Translations under genes and position numbers: made by a program | In this document: positions 44,201 through 53,018 of the stretch, piece after piece | Numbering within the stretch: the stretch's first letter is position 1 | How the letters are laid out: each line of letters begins with the position of its first letter | The notes under the pieces: model-generated | Told to the model about the DNA's origin: nothing | What the model saw: only the letters and a program-made list of their open reading frames with translations | Database searches by the model: none | Assembly: GCA_900318955.1 (NCBI GenBank) | Contig: ONMJ01000001.1 | Span: forward strand, 163,381-227,380 | DNA from: an uncultured Bacteroidales bacterium | GTDB taxonomy: Bacteria > Bacteroidota > Bacteroidia > Bacteroidales > UBA932 | Reading direction: 5' to 3' | Length of the DNA stretch: 64,000 nt

Positions 44201-44374
44201 AGGGGTTTTCCAGCTTACGTGGGGAGCGAAGCGGGAGGCATCCCAGCTATAGGGCTCGCGATGCCAGTAGCCGACGAGGGTGACATCTGTGAATGTCCGC
44301 GGCTCGGAAATAGTTTTTTCCGAAGAGCAGGAAATCACCAGAATCGAAGCTATGATAATGAGTATCTTTTTCAT
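41201..44374 (-). CDS. DUF4855 plus glycosidase-like (DUF6259-type) fusion lipoprotein
   Basis: About 1057 residues from the ATG at 44374, which forms an ATGA overlap with the upstream DUF4855 gene. An 11-codon longer start lies inside that gene. Lipobox VISCS. Residues 25-400 are DUF4855 (HWLFEAFLFLEGSDW, KYLELAGFYITSEELYLPYD, YHLAPGYKYWKKLGIDQVWM), homologous over their length to the preceding gene. Residues about 405-650 look like a beta-sandwich, and about 650-1057 a TIM barrel (FGWWKEGMDNGYPNY, GADAVFYDQLGVAEEF, FALGTEWLSDC) of the DUF6259/GH-like type. Catalytic acids cannot be named with certainty. Probably cleaves glycan from outside the cell. Confidence 0.8.
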   Translation of the reverse strand: MKKILIIIASILVISCSSEKTISEPRTFTDVTLVGYWHREPYSWDASRFAPHVSWKTPDGSEHWLFEAFLFLEGSDWIHGKNLTISPSGVSADKEVWKYQLDLWLGDGGGVYELEKACADVASRIGDPARKRGVIIGIPDAIMFENFADKTSATTYWGDELDFSSVDDRMKALKWYIDSAREMFSSLQCKYLELAGFYITSEELYLPYDVDVNSRYKNWEDIVPRLSEYCHSAGEGLYWIPYHLAPGYKYWKKLGIDQVWMQPNWYWDLKAEGRHPFEKTISAINEASLGGMELEMEYSAVAAQMGSGSLGPDGDGKLIFSPSDVPALQDRVRRYMKEYKDAGFYGRKSIALYSGTNSFTQLAESPLPQDQALYNDICRFVLGNRGELPQTEIDIDASGRLVKLSFGGRNYAGGAPLWRLYYNTPEEKEIEVSGADEKPLISKQADTIFLNYDKVGGKEFSLCLKIWTEGTFVRFGASLENREPHTIIRELQYPLIGHLQIPADYKLLTTHTGGQVFDNPVWKISNVDVRPLYMTPAQKFRQYDLQYPRNAASNCFAFVGEKHGLYFGSHDVSLQQTWHGLRTYPDEGTIGHTTTDFKHLEAGFYRYPNAMCGDSWSNDASVVAPYEGDWTATSRIYRKWADTWWKHSDVPKWVQDMTGWQRIIFKHQYGEYLRKYTDLPGRIASAGESVGCNAVLAFGWWKEGMDNGYPNYTVDDSQGGDEAWKEAIANYRSKGNRLLLYFNGRLIDVESDFYRNGGGRLVSNKDNTGREFTEHYKFTGQGTTLGYYDSRTFVIADMSKRLWRDQLLDWADRAMSYGADAVFYDQLGVAEEFPNWDLSREYPVQDIYTGAYKADALREIRDHIKAKDPEFALGTEWLSDCTSQFCDFVHIVEFTALPESFPEWFRYTFPEVIWSDRCVRDDNDVPRRVNNTLLKGLRNDIEVFRCRGLIDETPVYQAHLAKINALRHAWPELLLEGRYTATEGFTCSNPELTARSFRSGDRMAIVVTNTGDRREKGIIDVPGYRFVEGRDLDFTPLRSQKLDLGQYDLDVLVYEKE

Positions 44375-45900
44375 TTTTTCAGATTGGATCCTATGATAAA
44401 TTGGCAAAGGTCATTATACATCTCGCGGTCACCAGGATCTGACGAAGTCGCCAGCTGGTGCATCGCATCTGTCCCTGAGTAGACCGCAATAGGGATTTTA
44501 CCGTATTGGCCGGTATTCTTGTAGGAGAGCATATATTCGCGTACCCTTTCCCTTAGCATCGGCACATCCTTGGCGTAGAAAGTCGGATTCCCGGCTCCGT
44601 CGGGCCCGGAACGACCGTCGGACATAATGCTATAGACGGGCGAATACTCGAACTCGAGTTCCATCCCCATCTGATACTTTCGGATTGCATTTTCTGTTGC
44701 GGACATGGGATGGGATACCCCGTCATGATCCCAGTAATAGTTGGGCTGCATGAAGACATTGTCAAAACCGAGTTCCTTCCAGACTTTATAACCCGGGGCT
44801 AGATGGTATGGTATCCACCAAAGGCCCTCCTTGCAGGAATGGGCGTAAGAAGAGAGCCATGGGACTATCAGCTCCCAATTCTTATGATTCCAGTTCCAGG
44901 TATCGGCGCTATCGAAGGTCTCTCCGGCTGCTTTATAGAAAGCCGGATTGAGCGGAAGCTCTTCAGAAAGAACGTAAAATCCGGCCAATTCCAGGTGCTT
45001 GAAATGCCGGGAATAGAATAGTTCCCTGCAACGGTCCATATACCACCCGCAGGCCTTTTCCTGATCGGAGACTTCAGCGAAATCGAGATCTTTCCCGCTA
45101 AGCTTTCCCCAGTACGTAGTTGAGGAATTCTTGTCTTGAAAATACTGGAAACGTATAGGGTCGGGGATGCTCATTATCACATACCTCGAAGCCGAGGGAG
45201 TACCTAGTATAGAGCTAGCGCGGCTGATTGCAGCATCGAGTCTGATCAGAGCCCCGTTTTCTCCAAGCCAGGCATCCAGAAGGTCTTCCCATGAGTCTTT
45301 ATCGGCAGAATATCTCCCGTTTGCGATACTGTATGAAAGGTTCCTGACGGGGTCCCATCCGTCGATGCATAGAAATGCATCGAAAAGCCAGTGGTTCTTC
45401 CCATCCGGATCTTGATACAGGACATGTGAGAGGAACCGTTCCTCCGTCCAGGCGGGAGGATTGTAATTGTGCCAGCCCATTGTAATCAGGGAAACATCTG
45501 CAAACGAGGGAATTATACTCCTTTGAGACTCCCATGGGTACAGACTCTCAGGCCCTTTGGTGGTTGAAAAAGGGACCTTCAAAACTGTTCCTTCTTCGCC
45601 GGAAGGCCCGATTCCCACGATGAACAATTCATAGCTTGTCAGAGGCTGGAGGCCGGAAAGACGAACAGTGCACGTTACAGGCCCCTCAGAACCGGTTTCC
45701 AGGGTTTCTGACATTTTTTCATCGATCCCATAGCGGAGTTTCCCGGTATTAATGGATTGGACCGAAAAGGAGGCGTCAAAGGCGGTGGCCTCAATCAGCT
45801 CGGCCCGTATAGCCGGAGTAACAGGTTCAGCGACCGGCTCCTTCTCCCCGCAAGAAGCCAGGAGAAGGAGTCCGATTGCTATGACCTGCCATTTATTCAT
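44371..45900 (-). CDS. DUF4855 lipoprotein with FN3-like N-terminal domain
   Basis: 509 residues with lipobox LASCGEK. Residues 25-115 form an FN3-like domain (LSGLQPLTSYELFIVGIGPS), and residues 125-500 DUF4855, with KNHWLFDAFLCIDGWDP, KHLELAGFYVLSEELPLNP, YHLAPGYKVWKELGFDNVFM and MELEFEYSPVYSIM. Structure predictions for this family usually give a TIM-like barrel, and a hydrolase role is often supposed. It is a clear tandem paralogue of the first third of the next gene. It overlaps the DUF1735 gene by 8 bp, keeping the SusCD-downstream operon continuous. Confidence 0.82.
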   Translation of the reverse strand: MNKWQVIAIGLLLLASCGEKEPVAEPVTPAIRAELIEATAFDASFSVQSINTGKLRYGIDEKMSETLETGSEGPVTCTVRLSGLQPLTSYELFIVGIGPSGEEGTVLKVPFSTTKGPESLYPWESQRSIIPSFADVSLITMGWHNYNPPAWTEERFLSHVLYQDPDGKNHWLFDAFLCIDGWDPVRNLSYSIANGRYSADKDSWEDLLDAWLGENGALIRLDAAISRASSILGTPSASRYVIMSIPDPIRFQYFQDKNSSTTYWGKLSGKDLDFAEVSDQEKACGWYMDRCRELFYSRHFKHLELAGFYVLSEELPLNPAFYKAAGETFDSADTWNWNHKNWELIVPWLSSYAHSCKEGLWWIPYHLAPGYKVWKELGFDNVFMQPNYYWDHDGVSHPMSATENAIRKYQMGMELEFEYSPVYSIMSDGRSGPDGAGNPTFYAKDVPMLRERVREYMLSYKNTGQYGKIPIAVYSGTDAMHQLATSSDPGDREMYNDLCQFIIGSNLKK

Positions 45901-47875
45901 CGTTGCTTACTCTGAAAAGCGACAGACCTACGTTCTGCTTGATTACTGCAATATAGACCTCGTCGTCCTTTTGGCATATATCGAGATCCATTCCGCTGTT
46001 GCCGGAGAATTTCTCTGAAGGGGTTGTGTCTAAGGCCTCATTCTCGGTCTCATTCTGGATTGCTGCTTCGTACACAACCTTGTTGTCCGAGATGATCTGT
46101 GCCCATCCTTCAGCGCCTTCTCCTTCGAGAATCAGCAGCCTGCCGCTTGAAGAACTGTCTTGCTTTGCAACTGCAATATAGCGTTTCCCTGCGAGGGTGA
46201 AGTAGCGGAAGGAGCTATTTGCCCAGGCTGGATCGAGTTCCTTGAGGGTAGGATTGTTGTCAGCCCCTTCGAGAGTCTTGAGGTTCTTCGATGCGGTTAC
46301 AAGCCAACTTGTCTGTCCGCCTCTGACGGAAATAATTCCGCTGTTGATATTGTCGGGGAAGGGGAAGTATGCGGCTGCACCGGTTTCTGCAGGGGCTGCC
46401 AGTCGGCCGGTAAGGAACATCGTGCCTGAAGTCCTTCCGGTCAGAGGGAAGGTGACGGTTCCCTGTGTAGAATTATAGTCTTTGAAGAAGACGACTCCGT
46501 CCTTATAATTACCCCACCAGCTGAAGGTATCTCCAAGTCGGCGGCTTGCCCATGTAGTCATGGCAATAGGTGTCGGGTCGGCATTGATTCCGTTGACATA
46601 AACATAGAGGGTAGGATCACCTTCAATCATGTTGGAGACAGCCAGAACATCCTTTCCTCCATTGATCGCGGCATCGGTGTTCGGGATTACGCGAGGGCAG
46701 CTGAGGTAGAAGATGCCTTCGTCTTTCACGGTCCCGACAGGGAGCTTCTTGTAGACCCCTGGATCCTTGAGGCTGATTGCCCAAAGATTCTTGGACTTGT
46801 TGGTCTCGGCGACATAGACATATTCTCCGTCGAGGGTGACATTGCGGTCGGCGTTGGCTGTAAATCCGCTCATATAATCGCTCCAGCTTTCGCTTGCGGA
46901 GGAATATCTTCCCCATTCGCGGCTTACGTTGAAGCCCTTCTTCGTCTCTTTCCAGGTAAAGTTAAAGACAGTGGCGTTGTTGCCGTATGAAAGGCCCTTC
47001 AGGTCGAAATCTTCTCCCTTCAGTGTGGCTTTCATCCCTTCTGTCTTAATGCGTACGGGCACTTCATAGTCAGGGAATTGATACAGGAGCCCGTCCTTTA
47101 GGAGGACACTGTAATCGATTTCTACCCGGACGGTGCCACTCTTTCCGCCTTCAGGAATAGTTACGCTTTCTGTGAGAAGTTTGACCAGTCCTTCGGGTGC
47201 GTCATTTGTTCCTATTTCCAGAGGATATTGGATTCCGACACCTTCAATCGGGTTGTCTATTTCCACATCAAGAGAAACTGTCTCCTGCAGTTGGGGTACG
47301 TTGCCTGATTTGTCCGGTTCTACATTTTTCTTCTCTACGGAGCGCGAAATGCTTTTCTGCTTTAGAGAAACGCTCGAGCGGTTGAGATGGACAAGGAGGA
47401 AACTCCTGTTGTCTTTTACCTTCACAACCTGATCATCCGACTGAATGAGTATAGGGATGACATATTGTTCGCTATCTCCCATGAAACGGGCCAGAATATC
47501 CGGATCCCAGCTTATTGCAACCTCTTTGGCAGCGTCTTCTGCGGTGAAGTCGAAGTCTGTCTTGTCCATTACTATAAGAGAGCTCATAACGGCTTTGAAC
47601 TCCGTGTTGTGCTCCTTATTGTAGGAAGCGAGAAGTGACTGGATGTCGTCCTGGCTGTAATTTATGCGCACATTGGCTGCCGACTGGCCTTTACCGCTCT
47701 TGGCTATGCCGAATACGTAGCTTCCCTTATGCACGGATGCTTCCACCACATTGTCGAGGGAAGTGATCCCGAAGGAATCATCGACCATGAAATTGTTCCG
47801 ATCGTCGGGGAAACAACCGCTCAAAAGCAGCAGTCCTGCGAAAAGTATACTTAATCTTTTCATAGTGATATTCAT
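45893..47875 (-). CDS. DUF1735 and DUF4623-like surface lipoprotein
   Basis: 660 residues. Lipobox LLSGC (a second in-frame ATG at 47863 is equally good as start). About residues 25-160 are a DUF1735 (BT_3987-type) N-terminal domain (NVRINYSQDDIQSLLASYNK), followed by a second similar repeat to about 310. The C-terminal 350 residues resemble DUF4623 and the C-terminus of the protein at 36484-38739 (AAINGGKDVLAVSNM and VYIAVIKQNVGLSLF). It directly follows susD, the usual place of a surface glycan-binding protein (SusE/F position), and would help capture substrate at the outer membrane. Confidence 0.82.
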   Translation of the reverse strand: MNITMKRLSILFAGLLLLSGCFPDDRNNFMVDDSFGITSLDNVVEASVHKGSYVFGIAKSGKGQSAANVRINYSQDDIQSLLASYNKEHNTEFKAVMSSLIVMDKTDFDFTAEDAAKEVAISWDPDILARFMGDSEQYVIPILIQSDDQVVKVKDNRSFLLVHLNRSSVSLKQKSISRSVEKKNVEPDKSGNVPQLQETVSLDVEIDNPIEGVGIQYPLEIGTNDAPEGLVKLLTESVTIPEGGKSGTVRVEIDYSVLLKDGLLYQFPDYEVPVRIKTEGMKATLKGEDFDLKGLSYGNNATVFNFTWKETKKGFNVSREWGRYSSASESWSDYMSGFTANADRNVTLDGEYVYVAETNKSKNLWAISLKDPGVYKKLPVGTVKDEGIFYLSCPRVIPNTDAAINGGKDVLAVSNMIEGDPTLYVYVNGINADPTPIAMTTWASRRLGDTFSWWGNYKDGVVFFKDYNSTQGTVTFPLTGRTSGTMFLTGRLAAPAETGAAAYFPFPDNINSGIISVRGGQTSWLVTASKNLKTLEGADNNPTLKELDPAWANSSFRYFTLAGKRYIAVAKQDSSSSGRLLILEGEGAEGWAQIISDNKVVYEAAIQNETENEALDTTPSEKFSGNSGMDLDICQKDDEVYIAVIKQNVGLSLFRVSNDE

Positions 47876-47883
47876 TTTATGGC

Positions 47884-49911
47884 CTACCAGCCGGGATTCT
47901 GAGTAAAATTAGTCATTTCCGCCAGTTGGGCGCTTCCGAATGGGAAAAGGTAATCCCGCTCGCGGAAAACGGACCGCCCTCCGATGTAATCGTCACTGAC
48001 GCGTCTGTATGAATCTTCATAGTTGTCGGCAGTCACGTGGAGAGTCCAGTTTTCTACATTATAGTCCTTCATGGCCAGCATTCTTCTCATGGCGTCATAG
48101 TGGCGCTGGCTGCCTTCAAACGGGAATTCGCACATTTTTTCCTCGAGGATTATCCATCGGAGCCATTCCTGGCCGGTCCTGGAGACTTCGCCGATTGTGC
48201 CGCCGTTCCCCTCGAAATCAATCTCGGGGTAAGCTTCCCTAAGTCCTTTAAGACCGGAACGGGCGCGGACCATGTCGATATAGCGGATAGCTTCGTCTAC
48301 ACGGCGAACCTGCATCTCATTGCAGGCCTCAGCTAGGATGAGATAGATTTCAGCCATTCTGAAAGTAGGGAATACATAATGGATGCTGGTGTAGTCGGTG
48401 ACTTCTTTCAGCTGGTTGCCTGCCTTGTAGAGGCGTCTCCATGTATATCCGACTCTGTTGCAGCCTTCAGTAGGAGAGTAGGGGGAGGTGCATTCATTTA
48501 CATTGTCGTAGCAAGTGAAACGAAGGGCATTTCCATCCATGGGACGCTCGCAGGGCCACCAGAAGCCGTTTGGAACGAAGCAGGAGTAGAAGCGGGCATC
48601 CCTTCCGACGGTAGTGTTGTGCGCCTTGAAAGGCTTTGCCCACGAAGGGTTCACGTCCACAACCTGCTGATAGTTCTCGGTCCAGCCTGTTGCACTATAT
48701 CCTGAGAGAGGATCAACCATAGGACGGGAATAATCCGGCATTCCGTTGGTCATCTGGTAGTCGAGCACCGGATATCTTCCGCTTTCAGCCATCGGATAAG
48801 CATCGATAAGCTTCAGGGACGGAGTGATAAGGGCATAGCCAATACTGCAGATTTTCCCTCCGGAAGGTGCTGAGAAGGCGATTTCACCGCCAATGGATCC
48901 CTGGTAATCCGCCCATTGGCGATACCACCATCCCCAGATGATCTCGGGATTTGCGCTCCAGTTCTGGAACCAGACATTCTGGTAGGAATCGGCAGCATCC
49001 TGAATGGAGGATAGGGGATTGCCTTTTTGGGTGAGACTATAGAGATTGAGGTCTACAACGTCCTTCGCCGCTTCGTAAACTGCATCCCATTTGGTTATGT
49101 CATATTCAGGGAAGAGTTTATCTCCGCTTTTGTTGGTAAGACCGCTGTATATTCCGCTACCATTCTGACCATTGAATAGGGGAGAGGCGGCATATAGAAG
49201 CAAGCGAGCTTTGAGTGCCATTGCGGCTCCCTTGGTCGCCCTTCCCATATTGGAAGAAGCGGCCATTAAATCAGATACTTTCTCCGGAAGAAGTGCGGCT
49301 GCACGGTCCAGTTCCTTCACCATAAAATCGACATTCTGCTCTACTGTATGGCGGTCTATCGATTCTCCGTTGATGTTCTGGTCAGAGGTTACGGGATCTC
49401 CGTTCTCGTCCATCCATAGGAAGACCGGGCCGTAGTGACGGAAAAGGCAGAAATAGTAGTAGGCGCGAAGGAAACGGGCTTCGCCTTCCATGGCTGCGAC
49501 CAGTTTTTCGGAGTCTTCCTTGTCGTAATGCAGGTTGTCAATAAAGGTGCTGCACTCATTGATTGCCTCGTAGAACTTCTTCCAATAATTGCCGCTTCCG
49601 ACATCTGTCGAGCTTGCGCTGCTGTATTCCCCGCGGCGGACCTTGTACCAGTTGGTCTCATACTGACTCTTGGCGTGGAGGGCCTCGTCGCTTCTGAGGC
49701 TGGTGCCGCCTTCGTTGGCCCTCAGGTTTTCATCGTTTGGAATATATGAATAGAGGTGAGCCAGATATTGGCGGACTGCAGTGGACCGGCTCATAATATC
49801 TTCAAGCGTAGCCTGATCCTTTGTGTTGATGTCGAAGAAGGAGTCGCAGGAAACGGCGGTGCAGGCGGCTGCCAGCACGAAAATGATTATCTTTTTTATA
49901 CTGTGTTTCAT
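47884..49911 (-). CDS. SusD/RagB family outer-membrane lipoprotein
   Basis: 675 residues, a normal to long SusD. Lipobox AVSCD places Cys near residue 22, followed by the SusD TPR-like helices (RSTAVRQYLAHLYSYIPND, AMEGEARFLRAYYYFCLFRH) and the C-terminal SusD domain (FRMAEIYLILAEACNEM, YIDMVRARSGL). The AEGEARFLRAYYY region is the usual SusD landmark. SusD caps the SusC transporter and binds the oligosaccharide. The gene is 13 bp after susC, the standard order. Nothing in the sequence tells which sugar it binds. Confidence 0.95.
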   Translation of the reverse strand: MKHSIKKIIIFVLAAACTAVSCDSFFDINTKDQATLEDIMSRSTAVRQYLAHLYSYIPNDENLRANEGGTSLRSDEALHAKSQYETNWYKVRRGEYSSASSTDVGSGNYWKKFYEAINECSTFIDNLHYDKEDSEKLVAAMEGEARFLRAYYYFCLFRHYGPVFLWMDENGDPVTSDQNINGESIDRHTVEQNVDFMVKELDRAAALLPEKVSDLMAASSNMGRATKGAAMALKARLLLYAASPLFNGQNGSGIYSGLTNKSGDKLFPEYDITKWDAVYEAAKDVVDLNLYSLTQKGNPLSSIQDAADSYQNVWFQNWSANPEIIWGWWYRQWADYQGSIGGEIAFSAPSGGKICSIGYALITPSLKLIDAYPMAESGRYPVLDYQMTNGMPDYSRPMVDPLSGYSATGWTENYQQVVDVNPSWAKPFKAHNTTVGRDARFYSCFVPNGFWWPCERPMDGNALRFTCYDNVNECTSPYSPTEGCNRVGYTWRRLYKAGNQLKEVTDYTSIHYVFPTFRMAEIYLILAEACNEMQVRRVDEAIRYIDMVRARSGLKGLREAYPEIDFEGNGGTIGEVSRTGQEWLRWIILEEKMCEFPFEGSQRHYDAMRRMLAMKDYNVENWTLHVTADNYEDSYRRVSDDYIGGRSVFRERDYLFPFGSAQLAEMTNFTQNPGW

Positions 49912-49924
49912 AACTGCTGCTCGT

Positions 49925-52900
49925 TTAGAAGTTCAAATTCAAGCCGAGGCTCACGTTCCGTGTAAGCGGATAGACGTTGCCGTATGAAGAAGAGAGTTCG
50001 GGATCCCACAGTTTGAACCCGGAGAAGGTCAGGAGGTTCACTCCTTGGAGGTAGATTCGGATAGTTGACATCCCGATTCGCTCAGAGACCTTCTTAGGCA
50101 GGGTATATCCAAGCTCTGCATTTTTCAGCCTCAGGAAACTCATGTCTTTCTGCCAGAAGGTGGATGCACGTAGGTTATTGGCAGGAGTCTCAGTGGCAAA
50201 ACGGGGATATTCTGCGTCAGGCTGATGAGTAACCGACCAGCTTTTCTCGGCTACGTCTGCAAATATCTGCCCCTGAACCTTGACGTTCGTGGCGGCGCCT
50301 CCGTAGAGGTTGTAACCTCCGATGATCCTGGTTACGTGGGACATGCCGCTGAAAAATACCGAAGCGTCGATTCCCTTCCAGCCGAGTGAAATACCAAATC
50401 CGTAATTTATTTCAGGTACTGAAGTATAGCCGATAGGAACAACATCGTATGCGTCGACCTGACCGTCTCCGTTGATGTCGCGGTATTTGATGTCTCCGGG
50501 AGAGACTGCTCCGAAGGTTTGTTTCGGCCAGGCGGCAATCTCCGCTTCGCTCATGAATAAGCCTTCGGCGATTAGGCCTCTCTGCTGTCCGTTGGCAAAT
50601 CCGGCGGTATTCTGGTAGGGCCACACCTGCGAAGGTTTGTCGTCATACATGCGCTTATTGCGGTTGAAAGTATAATTCCCTCGCATTGAAAGGTTGAGTC
50701 CATTCGGGAACATATATTCGAACTGGGCGGAAGTATCGAATCCGGAGTTCTTCATCTCACCAATGTTGGTGTATTGGGTCTTCCTCATTCCGACTGCTCC
50801 CGGGAGGCTCTGCCTTTCGATAAAGATGCCGCTGCGGTAGTCGTTGAAATAGTCAACCTGCAGCTTGAGGTGGTCTGCCCAGAAGTTGATTTCAACGCCC
50901 ACATTGCGTTTCAGCGCCTCTTCCCAGACGATTGCTGGGTTGCCGATGTCACCTGTCGTAACTCCGGCGGTATAAACAGGATTTCCGAGTCCCCAGTTGA
51001 ATCCGCTGATGCCGCTTGTATCCATCGTTGTATTGTATCCGAAACGGCGGTTTCCACCAATCTGGTCGTTACCGACCTTTCCGATTGAGGCCTTGATCTT
51101 GAGGAGACTTACCCATGATTTGATGGGATCCCAGAATCTTTCGTTCGAAATAATGTATCCGACGGCTCCGGAAGGGAAGAAACCGAATCGGTGGCCGGGA
51201 GAGAAGTTTTCGGAACCATTGTAACCGAAGTTGAACTCGGCAAAATAGCGGTCACGGTAGCTGTAGGTAGTTCGACCGGCAATACCCATGCTCTTGTAAG
51301 GGAATGTGTTCCAGTATGTTCCGGGATTGATATTGGTCCTTTCCCTTAGGTAGTAGAGGAACATCGCTCCGACTCTGTGGGCACTGTTGAAACTGCGCTC
51401 GTAATTGGCGGAAGCTTCCAGATTGAGAATGGTCTGCCCGGATACTGATGAATTCGAAGTATTGATGTACCCGGTCCCGCTGTTGGCCTGCAAGATGTAT
51501 TCCGAAAGATCGTCGCTCAGGTAGTATACCCTCGGGCGGATTACGTTGGTATAGGCGGTGTTACTCTTGGCGTCCCAGGAGAGCTGTACCTTTGTGGTAA
51601 GGCCCTCGAGCAGGAAATCAGAGTAGTCCTGGGTGAGCGATACTGTCGTCTGTGCATTTTGGGTCGAGGTGATGGCATAACCCATATTGTTGATAAGATT
51701 GTAGGGGTTGCTGCCGGTCACCGGATTTGAAAGAGTGCCGTCACTGAATACCATAGGAAAACCAATCGGAGTGATTTGCAGAGCGGCGGCATAAATGTCG
51801 CTGAGGGAGCTTCCGGGCTGGTTTTTCCTGGTGAACTGGGTGCTAAGGTCCATTCCCAGCACAGTGGACTTGGTAATGTTGATATCCACATTTGTACGGA
51901 AATTGAACCTCCTGTAATTCATCTGGGCATTGTATCTCCCGTTATCCGCAACATTGAAAATACCGTCTTCGAAGTAATAGGATCCTCCGGCATAGTAGCG
52001 GACATTTTTGGTACCGCCGACAACGGCGATATTGGCCTTGCGGGTAGATGCTCTCTCCTTGAAGATCTCATGGATCCAGTCTACGTTGGGGTAAATATCT
52101 TTATAAAGAATCGGGAGGGCTCCTTCCTCTTCGCTCACCCTCTGTGACCGTACTGCGTCGGACGCAAGATACATCGACCTGCTATAGTCATCTATAGTGC
52201 CCGGGGTCATAGTGTTGAGGTAGTCTATGAATTGGGCGGCAGATGCCATCTCGGGAAGCATAGTAGGGGCGGTAAGTCCGCTCTCGATCTTGACGCTGAC
52301 CTTTGGCTTGGATTCGCTACCGCGTTTGGTTGTAATCAGAACGATTCCGTTAGCTCCTCGGACTCCGTAGAGAGCAGTCGCAGTAGCATCTTTAAGGATG
52401 GAGAACGAGGCTATGTCTTCTGTGTCCACAAGGTCCATGGATCTCTCTACTCCGTCAACCAGGATGAGAGGGTAAGCATTTGCACCAAAGGTGTTTACAC
52501 CGCGGATCCAGAACTCTGCGCTGGATCCCGGCTCTCCGCTGTGCTGGACGGCTACTACGCCTGCCAGTTTTCCGGCAAGACCTGTGGAGAGCTGTCCGAC
52601 AGGGACCTGGAGCTGGGCTACATCTACAGATGAGATGGATCCGATGACAGAAGCTTTCTTCTGTGCGCCATAGGCAACCATGACAACCTCGTCGAGCTGG
52701 TTGGCCTGGGGAACCATCTTCACCAGAATGTCTTTCTGGCCTCCGACCGTAATCTCTTCGTCATTGTAACCCAGGAAGCTGAATATCAGAACGTCGGTCG
52801 GCTTGACGGAGAGCTGGAAGTGACCGTCTTCGTCGGTCATCACTCCTCTTGTCTCTCCCTTCACCGTGACGAAGGCTCCGGCGATGGGAGCTCCTGTCTC

Positions 52901-53005
52901 ATCCTGCACCAGTCCCTTCAAGTTGCCATCTTGCGCTGCGGCTTCCCTAATAGGGACCAGCAGCAGGCCAATGACGGCAAGCATGGAAAAGATTCTTTTA
53001 AGCAT
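49925..53005 (-). CDS. SusC/RagA family TonB-dependent outer-membrane transporter
   Basis: About 1026 residues from the ATG at 53005, where the signal peptide MLKRIFSMLAVIGLLLVP begins. The longer frame to 53119 runs into the ROK gene. Order: carboxypeptidase-regulatory-like domain (KGLVQDETGAPIAGAFVTVK), TonB-dependent plug with GVNTFGANAYPLILVDGVER and GIVLITTKRG, then a 22-strand-type barrel ending NVSLGLNLNF. It imports oligosaccharides released at the cell surface using TonB energy, together with the downstream SusD. It lies 13 bp after the ROK kinase gene, so transport and cytosolic sugar genes share one operon. Confidence 0.96.
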   Translation of the reverse strand: MLKRIFSMLAVIGLLLVPIREAAAQDGNLKGLVQDETGAPIAGAFVTVKGETRGVMTDEDGHFQLSVKPTDVLIFSFLGYNDEEITVGGQKDILVKMVPQANQLDEVVMVAYGAQKKASVIGSISSVDVAQLQVPVGQLSTGLAGKLAGVVAVQHSGEPGSSAEFWIRGVNTFGANAYPLILVDGVERSMDLVDTEDIASFSILKDATATALYGVRGANGIVLITTKRGSESKPKVSVKIESGLTAPTMLPEMASAAQFIDYLNTMTPGTIDDYSRSMYLASDAVRSQRVSEEEGALPILYKDIYPNVDWIHEIFKERASTRKANIAVVGGTKNVRYYAGGSYYFEDGIFNVADNGRYNAQMNYRRFNFRTNVDINITKSTVLGMDLSTQFTRKNQPGSSLSDIYAAALQITPIGFPMVFSDGTLSNPVTGSNPYNLINNMGYAITSTQNAQTTVSLTQDYSDFLLEGLTTKVQLSWDAKSNTAYTNVIRPRVYYLSDDLSEYILQANSGTGYINTSNSSVSGQTILNLEASANYERSFNSAHRVGAMFLYYLRERTNINPGTYWNTFPYKSMGIAGRTTYSYRDRYFAEFNFGYNGSENFSPGHRFGFFPSGAVGYIISNERFWDPIKSWVSLLKIKASIGKVGNDQIGGNRRFGYNTTMDTSGISGFNWGLGNPVYTAGVTTGDIGNPAIVWEEALKRNVGVEINFWADHLKLQVDYFNDYRSGIFIERQSLPGAVGMRKTQYTNIGEMKNSGFDTSAQFEYMFPNGLNLSMRGNYTFNRNKRMYDDKPSQVWPYQNTAGFANGQQRGLIAEGLFMSEAEIAAWPKQTFGAVSPGDIKYRDINGDGQVDAYDVVPIGYTSVPEINYGFGISLGWKGIDASVFFSGMSHVTRIIGGYNLYGGAATNVKVQGQIFADVAEKSWSVTHQPDAEYPRFATETPANNLRASTFWQKDMSFLRLKNAELGYTLPKKVSERIGMSTIRIYLQGVNLLTFSGFKLWDPELSSSYGNVYPLTRNVSLGLNLNF

Positions 53006-53018
53006 AAGTATATTATGT

